A stretch of 64,000 nt of DNA, taken from NCBI RefSeq assembly GCF_000419765.1, contig NZ_ATTQ01000005.1:124001-188000 (forward strand), given 5' to 3'. Source of the DNA: Rhizobium mongolense USDA 1844. Lineage in GTDB: Bacteria > Pseudomonadota > Alphaproteobacteria > Rhizobiales > Rhizobiaceae. The notes under the pieces are model-generated. The model had not been told where the DNA came from. It was given only the letters and a program-made list of their open reading frames with translations, and searched no databases. Positions 8,363-16,304 of this stretch are shown piece by piece (position 1 is the stretch's first letter; each line of letters begins with the position of its first letter). Position numbers and translations under genes: made by a program.

Positions 8363-8400
8363 AAACCGCGACCGGCAGGAACAAGGCCGGCGCGGTTTTT
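8363..8400 (+). terminator. Rho-independent terminator after the Sel1 gene
   Basis: An AACCGCG-CCGGC arm pairs with GCCGG-CGCGGTT with one bulged pair, followed by TTTTT. It may also serve the convergent aminotransferase gene. Confidence 0.8.
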
Positions 8401-8404
8401 CCAT

Positions 8405-9517
8405 TTAGTCCAGCAAGCGGAGAACCCGGGGCAGGGCGTCCTCGAAGCGGGCCATATCCCGCTCCGGCCCGACGCTGACGCGGATGCAGCGGTTGAGCGG
8501 CGCGACACCCGGCATGCGGATAAAGACGCCGTGCTGCATCAGCCCGTCGACGATTGAGCGGGCATAGGTACCCTCGCGTCCGGCGTCGATTGTGACGAAG
8601 TTCGTGGCAGACGGCAGCGGCGAAAGCTGGTTGGCGCGGGCGATCGAGGCGATGTGTTCGCGCGCAGCATGGATATTGCCGACGACCTCGGCGAGATAGG
8701 CCTGATCCTTGAGCGCGGCAAGTGCCGCCGCCGTCGCCAGCCGGTTCATGCCGAAGTGGTTCCTGATCTTGTCGAAGGCGAGCGCCGTGCCGGGCGTCGA
8801 GATGGCATAGCCGACGCGTGCCCCGGCGAGACCATAGGCCTTCGAGAAGGTACGGGTGCGGACGACGTTCGCCAGGCCGATCAGCGCCTCGATCGAGGGA
8901 AGTGAGCCGGCAGGGCCGGTTTCGCTATAGGCTTCGTCGAGCACCAGCAGGCAGGTTTCCGGAAGGGCGCGGGCGAAGGCGACGATCCTGTCGGCATCCC
9001 ACCAGCTTCCCATCGGATTGTCTGGATTAGCGAAGTAAACGAGTGGGGCGTTTTCGCGCTTCACCGCATCGAGCAGGCCGGAGAGATCCTCGCGGTCGTT
9101 GACGTAGGGCACCGTCACCAGCCGCCCGCCGAAGCCTGCGACATGGAAATTGAAGGTCGGATAGCCGCCGAGCGACGTGACGACCGGCATTCCCGGTTCG
9201 ATCACCAGGCGGACGATCTGGCCGAGGAGTTCGTCGATGCCGCCGCCGATCGCGATATTGGCAGCCGTCACGCCGAGATGGGCAGCCAGCGCCTCGCGGA
9301 GATCGAAGTTTTCCGGATCGTTGTATTTCCAGATATCGCCCGCCTGCTCGCGCATCGCGGTAAGCACGGAGGGCGCGGGGCCGAAGCCGTTTTCATTGGC
9401 GCCGATGCGGGCCTCGACCTTGAGGCCGCGCTGGCGCTCGATGGCCTCGGGGCCGACAAAGGGAACGGTGGAAGGAAGGACGCTGACCAGCGGCGTAAAG
9501 CGCGAGAAGGCGGACAT
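8405..9517 (-). CDS. Pyridoxal-phosphate aminotransferase, HisC-like
   Basis: A 370-residue fold-type I aminotransferase similar to histidinol-phosphate aminotransferases. Visible are IGANENGFGP near the start, WKYNDPENFDLREALA, the cofactor-contacting Asp194 in LVLDEAY and the Schiff-base Lys226 in RTFSKAYGLAGARVGY. The start MSAFSRF at 9517 fits the family; an upstream ATG at 9559 would add 14 unrelated residues. No histidine genes are adjacent, so it may be a HisC paralogue or a general aromatic/histidinol-phosphate transaminase. The true substrate cannot be assigned. Confidence 0.88.
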   Translation of the reverse strand: MSAFSRFTPLVSVLPSTVPFVGPEAIERQRGLKVEARIGANENGFGPAPSVLTAMREQAGDIWKYNDPENFDLREALAAHLGVTAANIAIGGGIDELLGQIVRLVIEPGMPVVTSLGGYPTFNFHVAGFGGRLVTVPYVNDREDLSGLLDAVKRENAPLVYFANPDNPMGSWWDADRIVAFARALPETCLLVLDEAYSETGPAGSLPSIEALIGLANVVRTRTFSKAYGLAGARVGYAISTPGTALAFDKIRNHFGMNRLATAAALAALKDQAYLAEVVGNIHAAREHIASIARANQLSPLPSATNFVTIDAGREGTYARSIVDGLMQHGVFIRMPGVAPLNRCIRVSVGPERDMARFEDALPRVLRLLD

Positions 9518-9610
9518 CGAAATGCAGGTTCCCGGGATGATGAAAAATCGCGCCAACAATAGGCACTGCCATCCTCAAGGCAAGGAAGATTATTCTATCG
9601 CGCGCGTGGG

Positions 9611-10018
9611 TTACGGTCTGCTTTCGATACGCGGTGCGCGATACGCTTCGATCGCTTCGAGATTACCAGCCATGAAGTCGGCTCGAACGACGCGCCGAAG
9701 CACTTCGGGGTCCAGCGTGTTGATGAAGCGGACACCGATGCGCTCGTTGTTGCGGTGGACCTCCGCGCAGCCGATGCGATAGGCAAGGCCGAGAATATTG
9801 AGATAGTAGTGTTTCGGCAGCCCGGCCGCCGACGAGACGACGAAGGTGGCGCCGCCGCGGGAAATATCCAGGATCTCCGCGCTTCGAAGCGAGATGCCGG
9901 TCAGGCACGGGCGGACGGCGACGATGCGGGCCGGGCGCCGAACGTTGAACTGTTCCCAGCGTACGTCGTAAACTTCCGATCTGACCGTAGCAAGGTGGGT
10001 TGCTCGGAGCATGGACAT
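9611..10018 (-). CDS. PilZ domain protein (putative c-di-GMP receptor)
   Basis: A 135-residue protein with the two PilZ ligand motifs. The arginine box is RRPAR at residues 27-31, and D51-x-S-x-x-G56 occurs as DISRGGATF. Both are the residues that contact cyclic di-GMP in active PilZ domains. It is a single-domain protein, probably cytoplasmic. A second, degenerate PilZ-type gene lies 1.9 kb away, and a GGDEF/EAL enzyme is elsewhere in the window. The output function is unknown. Confidence 0.85.
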   Translation of the reverse strand: MSMLRATHLATVRSEVYDVRWEQFNVRRPARIVAVRPCLTGISLRSAEILDISRGGATFVVSSAAGLPKHYYLNILGLAYRIGCAEVHRNNERIGVRFINTLDPEVLRRVVRADFMAGNLEAIEAYRAPRIESRP

Positions 10019-10287
10019 GACGCGGCTCTCCCTGGGCCAAGCTCATCCTGGCCCTGTTGTCGCATAACGTCACATGAATGTTTTTCGCATTCGTCAAACG
10101 GATCGAGACAATTTTAACGAAAGCTAATTTTGTTTTAAGCGCACAGGCCTGATTTCATTCGTTCAGGCATCGGATCACCTTTCCGAATCGATTTATGCGT
10201 GGACCCTCCGAACTCTTTCATTTACTGTACGTTTTGCCTCTGTCGATGAAGCATTTCGCTTCGAATTATCATTAAGAGGAAACGAAA

Positions 10288-10734
10288 ATGGCTGACATCA
10301 AAGTGCCGTGGGAATCATGGGTCGTGGTCTGTGATGGTGCGAAGGCTTTGATCATGCGCAATGCAGGCAATGCGCTTCTCATGAACCTGCAGGTGCATGA
10401 GACGCTGAGCCAACCCAGCGAGCCCACCCGCGAACTCGGCACAGATAAGCCTGGGCGCGCCCATGCTCCGGACGGCACGAGCGGCAGCGCCATGGAGCAA
10501 ACAGACTGGCAGGAGCAGGCGGAAGCCGATTTTCTGAGGCGGATCGCCGCGAAGTTGGATAAGCTGGTCCGTGAAAGGAACGGTAGCCGCATCATCCTGG
10601 TTGCGCCGCCCAAGGCGCTCGGTACTTTGAGACCGAACCTGAGTGCCGAAGCGCAGGCAGCCATCTCCGCGGAAGTTCCCAAGGATTATACCAACATGCC
10701 GGTCGATGAGATCGAGCGCCGCCTGGCTGCCTGA
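10288..10734 (+). CDS. Host attachment family protein (Host_attach domain)
   Basis: A 148-residue protein of the Host_attach family, named from an Agrobacterium locus linked to plant cell attachment and structurally related to the eRF1 domain 1/baeRF fold. Features are VPWESWVVVCDGAKALIMRNAG at the N-terminus, a hydrophilic middle and FLRRIAAKLDKL followed by RIILVAPPKALGTLRPNL. AGAGGAAA precedes the ATG. It is monocistronic, with a strong terminator 19 bp after the stop. A direct role in attachment is not proved for the family. Confidence 0.85.
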   Translation: MADIKVPWESWVVVCDGAKALIMRNAGNALLMNLQVHETLSQPSEPTRELGTDKPGRAHAPDGTSGSAMEQTDWQEQAEADFLRRIAAKLDKLVRERNGSRIILVAPPKALGTLRPNLSAEAQAAISAEVPKDYTNMPVDEIERRLAA

Positions 10735-10752
10735 TCGTTTCACCGGAAGAAG

Positions 10753-10780
10753 AGCGCGGGTAAAAGGCTCGCGCTTTTTT
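10753..10780 (+). terminator. Rho-independent terminator
   Basis: AGCGCG (10753-10758) pairs with CGCGCT (10770-10775), extended by GG with CT, loop of seven, then six T residues. It ends exactly at the stop codon of the convergent LysR gene. Confidence 0.85.
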
Positions 10781-11646
10781 CATCCACCGCGCTTTCCTCC
10801 TGCAAACAAATCCTCGTTCTCGCCGAAAAGCGCGGCTAGTCTGTCGATGACCGTACGCACCTCCGGACGCTGGCGCTCGTCGTCATGCGCCGTGATCCAC
10901 ATGTCATAGGTGAGCGGCTCGATGATCGGTCCGGCGCGCGTCAGGCCGGGCTCAGCATCGCCTATGAAGCATGGCAGCACGCCGCGGCCGGCACCGCCGC
11001 GGATCAGGTGGAAGAGCATATGTGGCGTGTTCGTCCAGCCGGTGATCCAATAGTCCGGCTGCTCGAAGGTCCATTTGTCCGCCGGTGTGATCGCGATGTC
11101 GGTGCCCAGCGAAATCCAGTTGCGGTTGTCATCGTCAAAGCTTGCCGCCTGGTAGGCGGCGTGCGCTACCGTTACCGAACGGCGAATCGCGATATTGCCG
11201 TTTTCCGGACGGCTGTGCCGGATGGCGATATGCGCTTCGCGATAGGTGAAGTCGACGCCCGCGTCACAGGTCTTGTAGCACATGCGGAACCGGTCCTTCG
11301 GCGTCCAGATTCTTGCCAAGTGGTCGGCGATGAAACGCGACGTCCAGCTGTCGGCGGCCGTCGAAACGATCGGCAGGGTCAGCACTTCGCCGCGCCAGTC
11401 GGAGATCGACTGAGCGGCCTCCTGCATCAGGCGCACGCGCTCCAGAAGCGCCGTGCCGTCCTTTGCCAGCAGATAACCGGTTGGCCCACGTGTGAAGAGC
11501 GCGCGGCCCGTGGCCCGCTCGAGCGCCAGCATGCGCCGGCCGATCGTCGGCGCGCTGAGGCCGGTCTTTGACGCTGCCGCCGACAGTCCGCCGGCGGTCG
11601 CGACATGGAAGAAGAGTTGAAGATCGTCCCAGTTCGCGTCTTTCAT
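10780..11646 (-). CDS. LysR-family transcriptional regulator
   Basis: A 288-residue regulator. The N-terminal winged helix-turn-helix is at about 6-65 (WDDLQLFFHVATAGGLSAAA, then TGLSAPTIGRRMLALERATG). The C-terminal part is the LysR substrate-binding type, with the characteristic WISLG and ISxHPxL-like strands. It is transcribed away from a possible small gene at 11739. No metabolic operon is adjacent, so target and effector cannot be inferred. Confidence 0.9.
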   Translation of the reverse strand: MKDANWDDLQLFFHVATAGGLSAAASKTGLSAPTIGRRMLALERATGRALFTRGPTGYLLAKDGTALLERVRLMQEAAQSISDWRGEVLTLPIVSTAADSWTSRFIADHLARIWTPKDRFRMCYKTCDAGVDFTYREAHIAIRHSRPENGNIAIRRSVTVAHAAYQAASFDDDNRNWISLGTDIAITPADKWTFEQPDYWITGWTNTPHMLFHLIRGGAGRGVLPCFIGDAEPGLTRAGPIIEPLTYDMWITAHDDERQRPEVRTVIDRLAALFGENEDLFAGGKRGG

Positions 11647-11738
11647 TTTTGAAAACCCCCTTTCTTCCGCAGGCTCTACATTCGGTTGCGGCGAAGGCCT
11701 AGTTCAAGTGCTCCAACAGATAGATGGAGAACCTGACA

Positions 11739-11975
11739 ATGCTTCTCAACTGGGTAGTTCTTTGGAACGAGCTTGAGGAAAGAGACAGAAGCCGCCGCGA
11801 TCCCCTGGCAGACCCGCTCGATGGGCCGGAATGGGACGGCCTGCGGTGGCTCCTGCCGTTGATCGTGTGGTTTGCCGCGCGCGACAGTGCCCGCCCTCCC
11901 GACCGGGCAGCAAGGAGAGTCAGACGTCCGCTTCGAAGCTCAGGCGCAGCACATGGTGCAGGAATTCCGCATTGA
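11739..11975 (+). CDS. Possible small protein, weakly supported
   Basis: A 78-codon frame starting at ATG 11739 with GGAG nine bases upstream, divergent from the LysR gene. The first 50 residues (MLLNWVVLWNELEERDRSRR, then LRWLLPLIVWFAARD) have an amphipathic or membrane-like character. The last 19 codons run antisense across the end of the next gene and are arginine-rich, which looks like a shadow. Either a real small protein whose tail happens to extend, or not a gene. Confidence 0.3.
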   Translation: MLLNWVVLWNELEERDRSRRDPLADPLDGPEWDGLRWLLPLIVWFAARDSARPPDRAARRVRRPLRSSGAAHGAGIPH

Positions 11976-12270
11976 TCAGCATGTTGAAGCTGATCGTTAC
12001 AAGCTCGCCTTCGCGTTTGACGACCGTCGAACCGATCTCGTCGCGGATGCCGAGGATTTCCAGGAAAAAGTGGTTCGGAACCTCGAGCGTCGGGCTCACT
12101 TCGAGGACGGCGCCGGCGAGATTGATGGTGCGGATGAGGCAGCGGACCTGCGTGCCGGTGCTGAGGTGATGGCCGACGATAATGATCTTGCCGGGCCGGT
12201 CGAGGGAGAAATCCCGGTAGGATTTCTCCCGCTCGTTGCTGTCGTCGTTGAGGTGCGTCTGAAAGGCCAT
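11920..12270 (-). CDS. Degenerate PilZ-type domain protein
   Basis: A 116-residue protein similar in layout to the PilZ protein at 9611: a short N-terminus, RPGKIIIVGHHLSTGTQVRC, then TINLAGAVLEVS and a beta-rich end. The arginine box is reduced to RPGK and the D-x-S-x-x-G motif reads NLAGAVLEV, so cyclic di-GMP binding is doubtful. The start at 12270 (MAFQTHLND) has GGAGG eight bases upstream; the earlier ATG at 12309 has none. Possibly a non-binding PilZ relative or dimer partner. Confidence 0.75.
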   Translation of the reverse strand: MAFQTHLNDDSNEREKSYRDFSLDRPGKIIIVGHHLSTGTQVRCLIRTINLAGAVLEVSPTLEVPNHFFLEILGIRDEIGSTVVKREGELVTISFNMLINAEFLHHVLRLSFEADV

Positions 12271-12609
12271 TTCAGCCTCCGCTCGTTGTACGATTGAAAG
12301 GTAACGCATGAATGCTGACAGGTACTGAACCGGATCAATAGAATTTGAGCCTTATGCGTAGCTTGACGGAAAAAACCCTTGATTTCCGCAATCGCGGAAG
12401 AGCCGGGCGGTCCATTCTGGGGCAATTCTTGACATAGCGGGCCGCTTCGCCCATAGCAGGCGCCGGTTCGAGGCGCCGGCCGCTCGCGGACGAAAGTCCA
12501 TGGTGAAGTCCTCGAAGTTCACGTCGCAGCCAATTGGTGCATGCTGACCGACGGCAATGCGAGCTCCCCTTTGCAGTCAAAATGGCATGCCTTCCGAAAG
12601 GCTCCGCAC
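12271..12609. other. Intergenic region, no gene supported
   Basis: A 339-bp divergent spacer. A short imperfect GC repeat (GGCGCCGG copies around 12460-12480) is visible. An 81-codon minus frame here has arginine- and serine-rich shadow composition and no ribosome binding site. Confidence 0.5.
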
Positions 12610-13044
12610 ATGACGACCTATCTTACCATCGACGAACTGAAGGCCCAGGCAAAGCGACTTCGCCAGGCGATGGAAACGCGCGGTACTGCGATTTCGCACG
12701 GGGCCGCGCTCGAACTCCTTGCCCGGCAACATGGTGCGCGCGACTGGAATACGCTTTCGGCCCTCGCAACAAAGCCGAACGCCGATCCCATCGCCGCGCT
12801 CCTTGTCGGCTCGCACGTGCGCGGCCGCTACCTGAACCAGCCGTTTACCGGCAAGGTTCTGGCACTCGCAGAGACCGGCGGTGGGCTTTACAAGATCACC
12901 ATCCATTTCGATGAACCGGTGGATGTCGTGACCTTCGAGAGCTTCTCCGCGTTCCGGCAGCGCATCAACGCGCAGATCGACACGAACGGCGTCTCGCCGC
13001 GGAAGACATCGACGGGCCAGCCGCATCTGGTGCTCGATATCTAG
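12610..13044 (+). CDS. Glyoxalase-superfamily-like domain protein
   Basis: A 144-residue protein. The N-terminal half has LTIDELKAQAKRLRQAMETRG, then ISHGAALELLARQHGARDWNTLSA, a pattern found in proteins annotated as glyoxalase superfamily (Glyoxalase_8-like). The second half is a small beta domain (VRGRYLNQPFTGKVLALAE). ATG 12610 is preceded by AAAGG; the ORF could extend upstream but without homologous-looking sequence. No catalytic residues can be assigned, so enzymatic activity is uncertain. Confidence 0.75.
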   Translation: MTTYLTIDELKAQAKRLRQAMETRGTAISHGAALELLARQHGARDWNTLSALATKPNADPIAALLVGSHVRGRYLNQPFTGKVLALAETGGGLYKITIHFDEPVDVVTFESFSAFRQRINAQIDTNGVSPRKTSTGQPHLVLDI

Positions 13045-13066
13045 CCGCGGGGGAGAGGTCCTGACC

Positions 13067-13228
13067 TTAGTTCTTGCCGGTCGTCGCTGCGGTTGCAGCG
13101 GCGTCGGCCTCCTTCAGCGCTGCGGCGCATTCTTCGCAGCAGACCTCGACGGTCTTGCCGCCGAGTTTGACGCTTATAGCCGTAGGACCGAGTTCGCAGT
13201 CGCAGGCAGCGCATGTGGTCTTCTTCAT
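13067..13228 (-). CDS. Small CxxC / TRASH-like metal-binding protein
   Basis: A 53-residue protein with CAACDCELGP near the start and EVCCEECAAALKEA in the middle, giving two cysteine pairs suited to zinc or heavy-metal binding, as in TRASH or YHS-type knuckles. An alanine/threonine tail follows. GGAGG precedes ATG 13228 by eight bases. The leader can form competing hairpins that involve this site (see the regulatory entry). Likely a metal sensor, chaperone or buffer; not assignable further. Confidence 0.8.
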   Translation of the reverse strand: MKKTTCAACDCELGPTAISVKLGGKTVEVCCEECAAALKEADAAATAATTGKN

Positions 13229-13283
13229 CTGATGATCCTCCGTTTGATCGTCCCGCGACCGGGACAGGATCATAAGATCATCA
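13229..13283 (-). promoter_or_regulatory. Leader with alternative pairings over the ribosome binding site
   Basis: In the mRNA, CTGATGATC (13282-13274) can pair perfectly with GATCATCAG (13237-13229) just before the ATG. Alternatively ATGATCCT (13273-13266) can pair with AGGATCAT (13239-13232), covering part of the GGAGG. A GTCCCG-GTCG-CGGGAC hairpin (13265-13250) lies between. The pairings are mutually exclusive, which suggests translational control. Confidence 0.4.
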
Positions 13284-13330
13284 GGAGAGGCATCGGCGCT
13301 GTCGAAATCTTTAGCGATCGGCCCTGCGGT

Positions 13331-14161
13331 TCACCTCAGTCGCGCCAAGCGTTGAAATTCGGCGGGCGTCTGGCCGAAGGCCTGCTTGAAGGAGGCACTG
13401 AAGTGGCTGTGGCTCGAGAAGCCCAGATCGAGGCCGAGCGCGGTAAGGTCCTCGTATTTTCCAAGAAGATCAAGGGCGCGGGCAAGGCGCAGCCGCAGTT
13501 GATAGCGATAAAGCGGCGTCGCTTCCACCTGCTGGAAAACCTGGGTCAGATAGACGGGCGAGACGCCGACTTCCTTGGCGATCTCGGCCAGGGTCCAGCG
13601 GCGCGCGGGATCTGAAGAGAGCACGAGCTTTGTCCGGTCGACCAGCTTCTGCCGTCCGGCGCTGGCGCCCGCGGCATGCGAGGTGCGCTCGCCGAGCGAG
13701 CGGCGCACGAGCGTCAGCGCCAGTGTCTCGGCCTCAAGCGGCTCGGCTGCTTGCCGGTGCAGGCCATGGCGCAGCAGCGCAACCAGCGCCTGGGCGCGCG
13801 GATCGATCCGGCGGCGCTGGCGGCGGAAGGAGAGAAGTTCGCCTGCCTGCACCTGCTCCTTCGGCGCAAGCTCTGCAAGTACGGATTCGTCGATCGCCAG
13901 ATCGATGCAGGCATCGCCGCCTTCGACCGGATGGCTGATCCGGTAACCCTGGCCGGCATTGAAGAACAGCATCTGGTTGGCCTCGGCCACCGTATCGTTG
14001 CGGCCGACATGGCGCATGAAGACGCCGCGATAGGGATAGACGAGACTTGTCCCGTGGGCGCATTCCTCGCCGCTCTTGTGGCGGCACTCCCCACTGCAGA
14101 CGATGTCACGAATCGTCGCGGTCTTCGTTTTCAAGAGCAGGGCGGTTGATATCTGCGGCAT
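13331..14161 (-). CDS. AraC-family transcriptional regulator
   Basis: A 276-residue regulator with an N-terminal cupin-like sensor and a C-terminal AraC domain with two helix-turn-helix motifs. The first is WTLAEIAKEVGVSPVYLTQVFQ; the second is LTALGLDLGFSSHSHFSASFKQAFGQTP. Three cysteines (IVCSGECRHKSGEECAHG) near residues 22-35 could sense redox or metal. It lies between the CxxC gene and the DUF1127 gene, all on the minus strand but too widely spaced to be clearly one operon. Confidence 0.9.
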   Translation of the reverse strand: MPQISTALLLKTKTATIRDIVCSGECRHKSGEECAHGTSLVYPYRGVFMRHVGRNDTVAEANQMLFFNAGQGYRISHPVEGGDACIDLAIDESVLAELAPKEQVQAGELLSFRRQRRRIDPRAQALVALLRHGLHRQAAEPLEAETLALTLVRRSLGERTSHAAGASAGRQKLVDRTKLVLSSDPARRWTLAEIAKEVGVSPVYLTQVFQQVEATPLYRYQLRLRLARALDLLGKYEDLTALGLDLGFSSHSHFSASFKQAFGQTPAEFQRLARLR

Positions 14162-14222
14162 CGAGTCTTCCCGGTCCGATAGGCGGCGATAGGAGGCCCG
14201 CCTGTTTGCACGGTATCACACC

Positions 14223-14447
14223 TCAGTAGCGTGAGTAGACATGGACGTCGCTTTCGGTCTGGCCGCGCGAAAGACCGATATCCTTGAGCTGGCCGTCTGA
14301 AAGCTCGAGCAGGGCGTTGCGATTGCGCCGTTCGGCCATCTTGCGCGCCATCCAGCGCGCTGCCGCGACGAGGATTGCAAGCAGCCATGGCTGCATCGCA
14401 TGCGAGGAAGGCAATCGCCGGGACGGGATGAAGCTTGAGCTGCGCAT
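14223..14447 (-). CDS. DUF1127 (YjiS-like) small protein
   Basis: A 74-residue protein with the C-terminal DUF1127 motif NALLELSDGQLKDIGLSRGQ preceded by a hydrophobic/basic helix (LLAILVAAARWMARKMAERR). In alphaproteobacteria, small DUF1127 proteins influence RNA turnover, phosphate and growth regulation. The ribosome binding site GGAUGGAGG sits six bases before the ATG and is exactly the 3' arm of a perfect 9-bp hairpin, an unusual layout. Possibly translated only when the hairpin is opened. Confidence 0.88.
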   Translation of the reverse strand: MRSSSFIPSRRLPSSHAMQPWLLAILVAAARWMARKMAERRNRNALLELSDGQLKDIGLSRGQTESDVHVYSRY

Positions 14448-14453
14448 GGTGAT

Positions 14454-14480
14454 CCTCCATCCTTTCTGATTGGATGGAGG
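14454..14480 (-). promoter_or_regulatory. Hairpin sequestering the ribosome binding site of the DUF1127 gene
   Basis: In the mRNA, CCTCCATCC (14480-14472) pairs perfectly with GGATGGAGG (14462-14454) across a 9-nt loop. The 3' arm contains the whole Shine-Dalgarno sequence, six bases before ATG 14447. It has no T-run, so it is not a terminator. Confidence 0.6.
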
Positions 14481-14538
14481 CAGTGAACCACCTGCGGGTC
14501 TTCCGCGCTGTCAGATTATTTAGCGATCGAAGGCCGCG

Positions 14539-15336
14539 CTACGCCTTCAGCAGCCATTCGTGCTCGGGCGCATTGTGGAATTTCCAGATGCGCTTCGGAC
14601 CGGCCATGACGTTGAGATAGTAAAGGTCGTAGCCGTGGCAGGCAGCACAGGGGTGGTAGCCCTTCGGCACCAGCGTCACGTCGCCGTCTTCCAGCACCAT
14701 CACCTCGTCCAGCGAGCGGTCGTCGGTGTAGACGCGCTGGAAGCCGAAGCCCTGCGGCGGGTTCAGACGGTGGTAATAGGTCTCTTCGAGGAAGCTTTCG
14801 TTCGGCAGGTTGTCCTGGTCGTGCTTGTGCGGCGGATAGGAAGACGTATGGCCGCCCGGCGTGATGACTTCGACGACCAGCAACGAATGCGCCGAGCTGT
14901 CGTCCTCCGGCATGATGTTGTTGACGTAGCGGACATTCGTGCCCTTGCCGCGCGTGAGTGCCGGATGGGTGCCCGGCGGGAGGGCCTTCGCCTCGTAGGT
15001 GCCGCCGCCCGGTGCCGAGCAGACGGCGAGTTCCAGATCGGTCTCGGCCGTCACCGACCAGGTCGATTCCATCGGGATATAAAGCGCATGCGGGCTGCCC
15101 TCAAAGGGGCTCATGCGCTCGCCAAGCGTACCGAAATCCTTGGTACCGGCCTTCGCCTTGCCCTTGCCGCTCACCCAGACGAGGCAGACCTCGCGGTCGC
15201 CGGTCTCGCCGGACGCAGTTTCGCCCGGCTTCAGCCGGTGGAGGTCGAAGCCCACATAGGTCCAGCCGGCATTCTCCGGCGTGACATGGGTGACGCGGCC
15301 GTTCGTGCCGTTCGGCTTGACCTTGAGATTGGGCAT
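14539..15336 (-). CDS. iolB: 5-deoxy-glucuronate isomerase
   Basis: Converts 5-deoxy-D-glucuronate to 5-dehydro-2-deoxy-D-gluconate in myo-inositol catabolism. The 265-residue product shows the IolB double-cupin fold. Metal-binding residues lie in GGHTSSYPPHKHDQDNLPNESFLEETYYHRL and in the GYHPCAACHGYDLYYLN segment. A GGAGAAA site precedes the ATG. It is the last gene of the iolC-D-E-B run, 47 bp after iolE, and acts after IolD. Confidence 0.96.
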   Translation of the reverse strand: MPNLKVKPNGTNGRVTHVTPENAGWTYVGFDLHRLKPGETASGETGDREVCLVWVSGKGKAKAGTKDFGTLGERMSPFEGSPHALYIPMESTWSVTAETDLELAVCSAPGGGTYEAKALPPGTHPALTRGKGTNVRYVNNIMPEDDSSAHSLLVVEVITPGGHTSSYPPHKHDQDNLPNESFLEETYYHRLNPPQGFGFQRVYTDDRSLDEVMVLEDGDVTLVPKGYHPCAACHGYDLYYLNVMAGPKRIWKFHNAPEHEWLLKA

Positions 15337-15383
15337 GGTGGTTTCTCCTTGTAAGCTCTGGGGGGCTGGCTCCGGCAGTCAAC

Positions 15384-16283
15384 TCAACCCTTGTCCAACC
15401 CAGCTTCCTTCGCAAAACCCTTCAGTGCCTTGAGCCCCATCGACTGATACTCGAACGGATTGCGCTTGAGCGGGTCCTGCTCGGCTTCGATCACCAGCCA
15501 GCCCTCGTAACCGTGTTCGGCGGCGACCCTAAGGACCGGCAGGAAATCGACGCCGCCCTCCTTGTCGCCGGGGACCGTAAAGACGCCGCGGCGCACGCCT
15601 TCGAGGAAGGAGAGCTTGTTGCCCTCGACCTGATTGCGGATGTCCGGGCGGACGTTCTTCGCGTGGATATGGCGGACGCGGTGCATGTACTTCTTTGCGA
15701 CTTCCACCGGGTCGCTGCCGCCGAACCAGGCATGTCCGGTGTCGAGCAGCAGCTTCGTTGCCGGGCCGGTATTCTCCATCAGCTTGTCGATCTCGGCACC
15801 TGTCTGCACGACCGTGCCCATATGGTGATGATAGACGAGATCGATGCCCTGATCCGCGCAATATTGCGCGATCGCCTCGATATCGGCGCCGAACTTCTTC
15901 CACTGATCGTCGGCGAGAGCCGGCTTGTCGGCCAGAGCTTTGCTGTCGTTGCCGTGGATGGCGTTCGACGTTTCGCAGACGATGCACACCTTGCAATCAT
16001 TGGCCTTGAGCATGTCGAGATGCGGCTGGATCGCTTGTCTCTCGTCCTCGACACTGTGGTCGAGCAGGTTAAGCGAGTGCCAGCCGGATACGAAGACGAG
16101 TTTGTGCGCGGCGAGCACTTTCTTCAGTTCGTGGCCGTCGGACGGCATCTTGTGGCCTTTCTCGATGCCGTCGAAGCCGATCCTTTCGCAATCGCTGAGG
16201 CAGTCTTCGAGCGTCAAATGCGCGCCGATCGTGCGGTCGTCGTCATTGCTCCAGGCGATGGGGTTGGTCCCGTAGCGGATCAT
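15384..16283 (-). CDS. iolE: myo-inosose-2 dehydratase
   Basis: Dehydrates scyllo-inosose to 3D-trihydroxycyclohexane-1,2-dione. The 299-residue TIM-barrel protein belongs to the xylose isomerase-like superfamily. It shows [19 protein letters not shown] at the N-terminus, [36 protein letters not shown] and LVIEAEQDP, the expected metal-binding acidic and histidine positions. The start at 16283 is 21 bp from the iolD stop, so the two are cotranscribed. Confidence 0.96.
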   Translation of the reverse strand: MIRYGTNPIAWSNDDDRTIGAHLTLEDCLSDCERIGFDGIEKGHKMPSDGHELKKVLAAHKLVFVSGWHSLNLLDHSVEDERQAIQPHLDMLKANDCKVCIVCETSNAIHGNDSKALADKPALADDQWKKFGADIEAIAQYCADQGIDLVYHHHMGTVVQTGAEIDKLMENTGPATKLLLDTGHAWFGGSDPVEVAKKYMHRVRHIHAKNVRPDIRNQVEGNKLSFLEGVRRGVFTVPGDKEGGVDFLPVLRVAAEHGYEGWLVIEAEQDPLKRNPFEYQSMGLKALKGFAKEAGLDKG

Positions 16284-16304
16284 CGTTGTCTCCGGATATG
16301 TGAT

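Noticed and set aside
12335..12580. 81-codon minus-strand frame between the degenerate PilZ gene and the glyoxalase-like gene
   Set aside because: Arg/Ser-rich shadow composition, no ribosome binding site and no family features.
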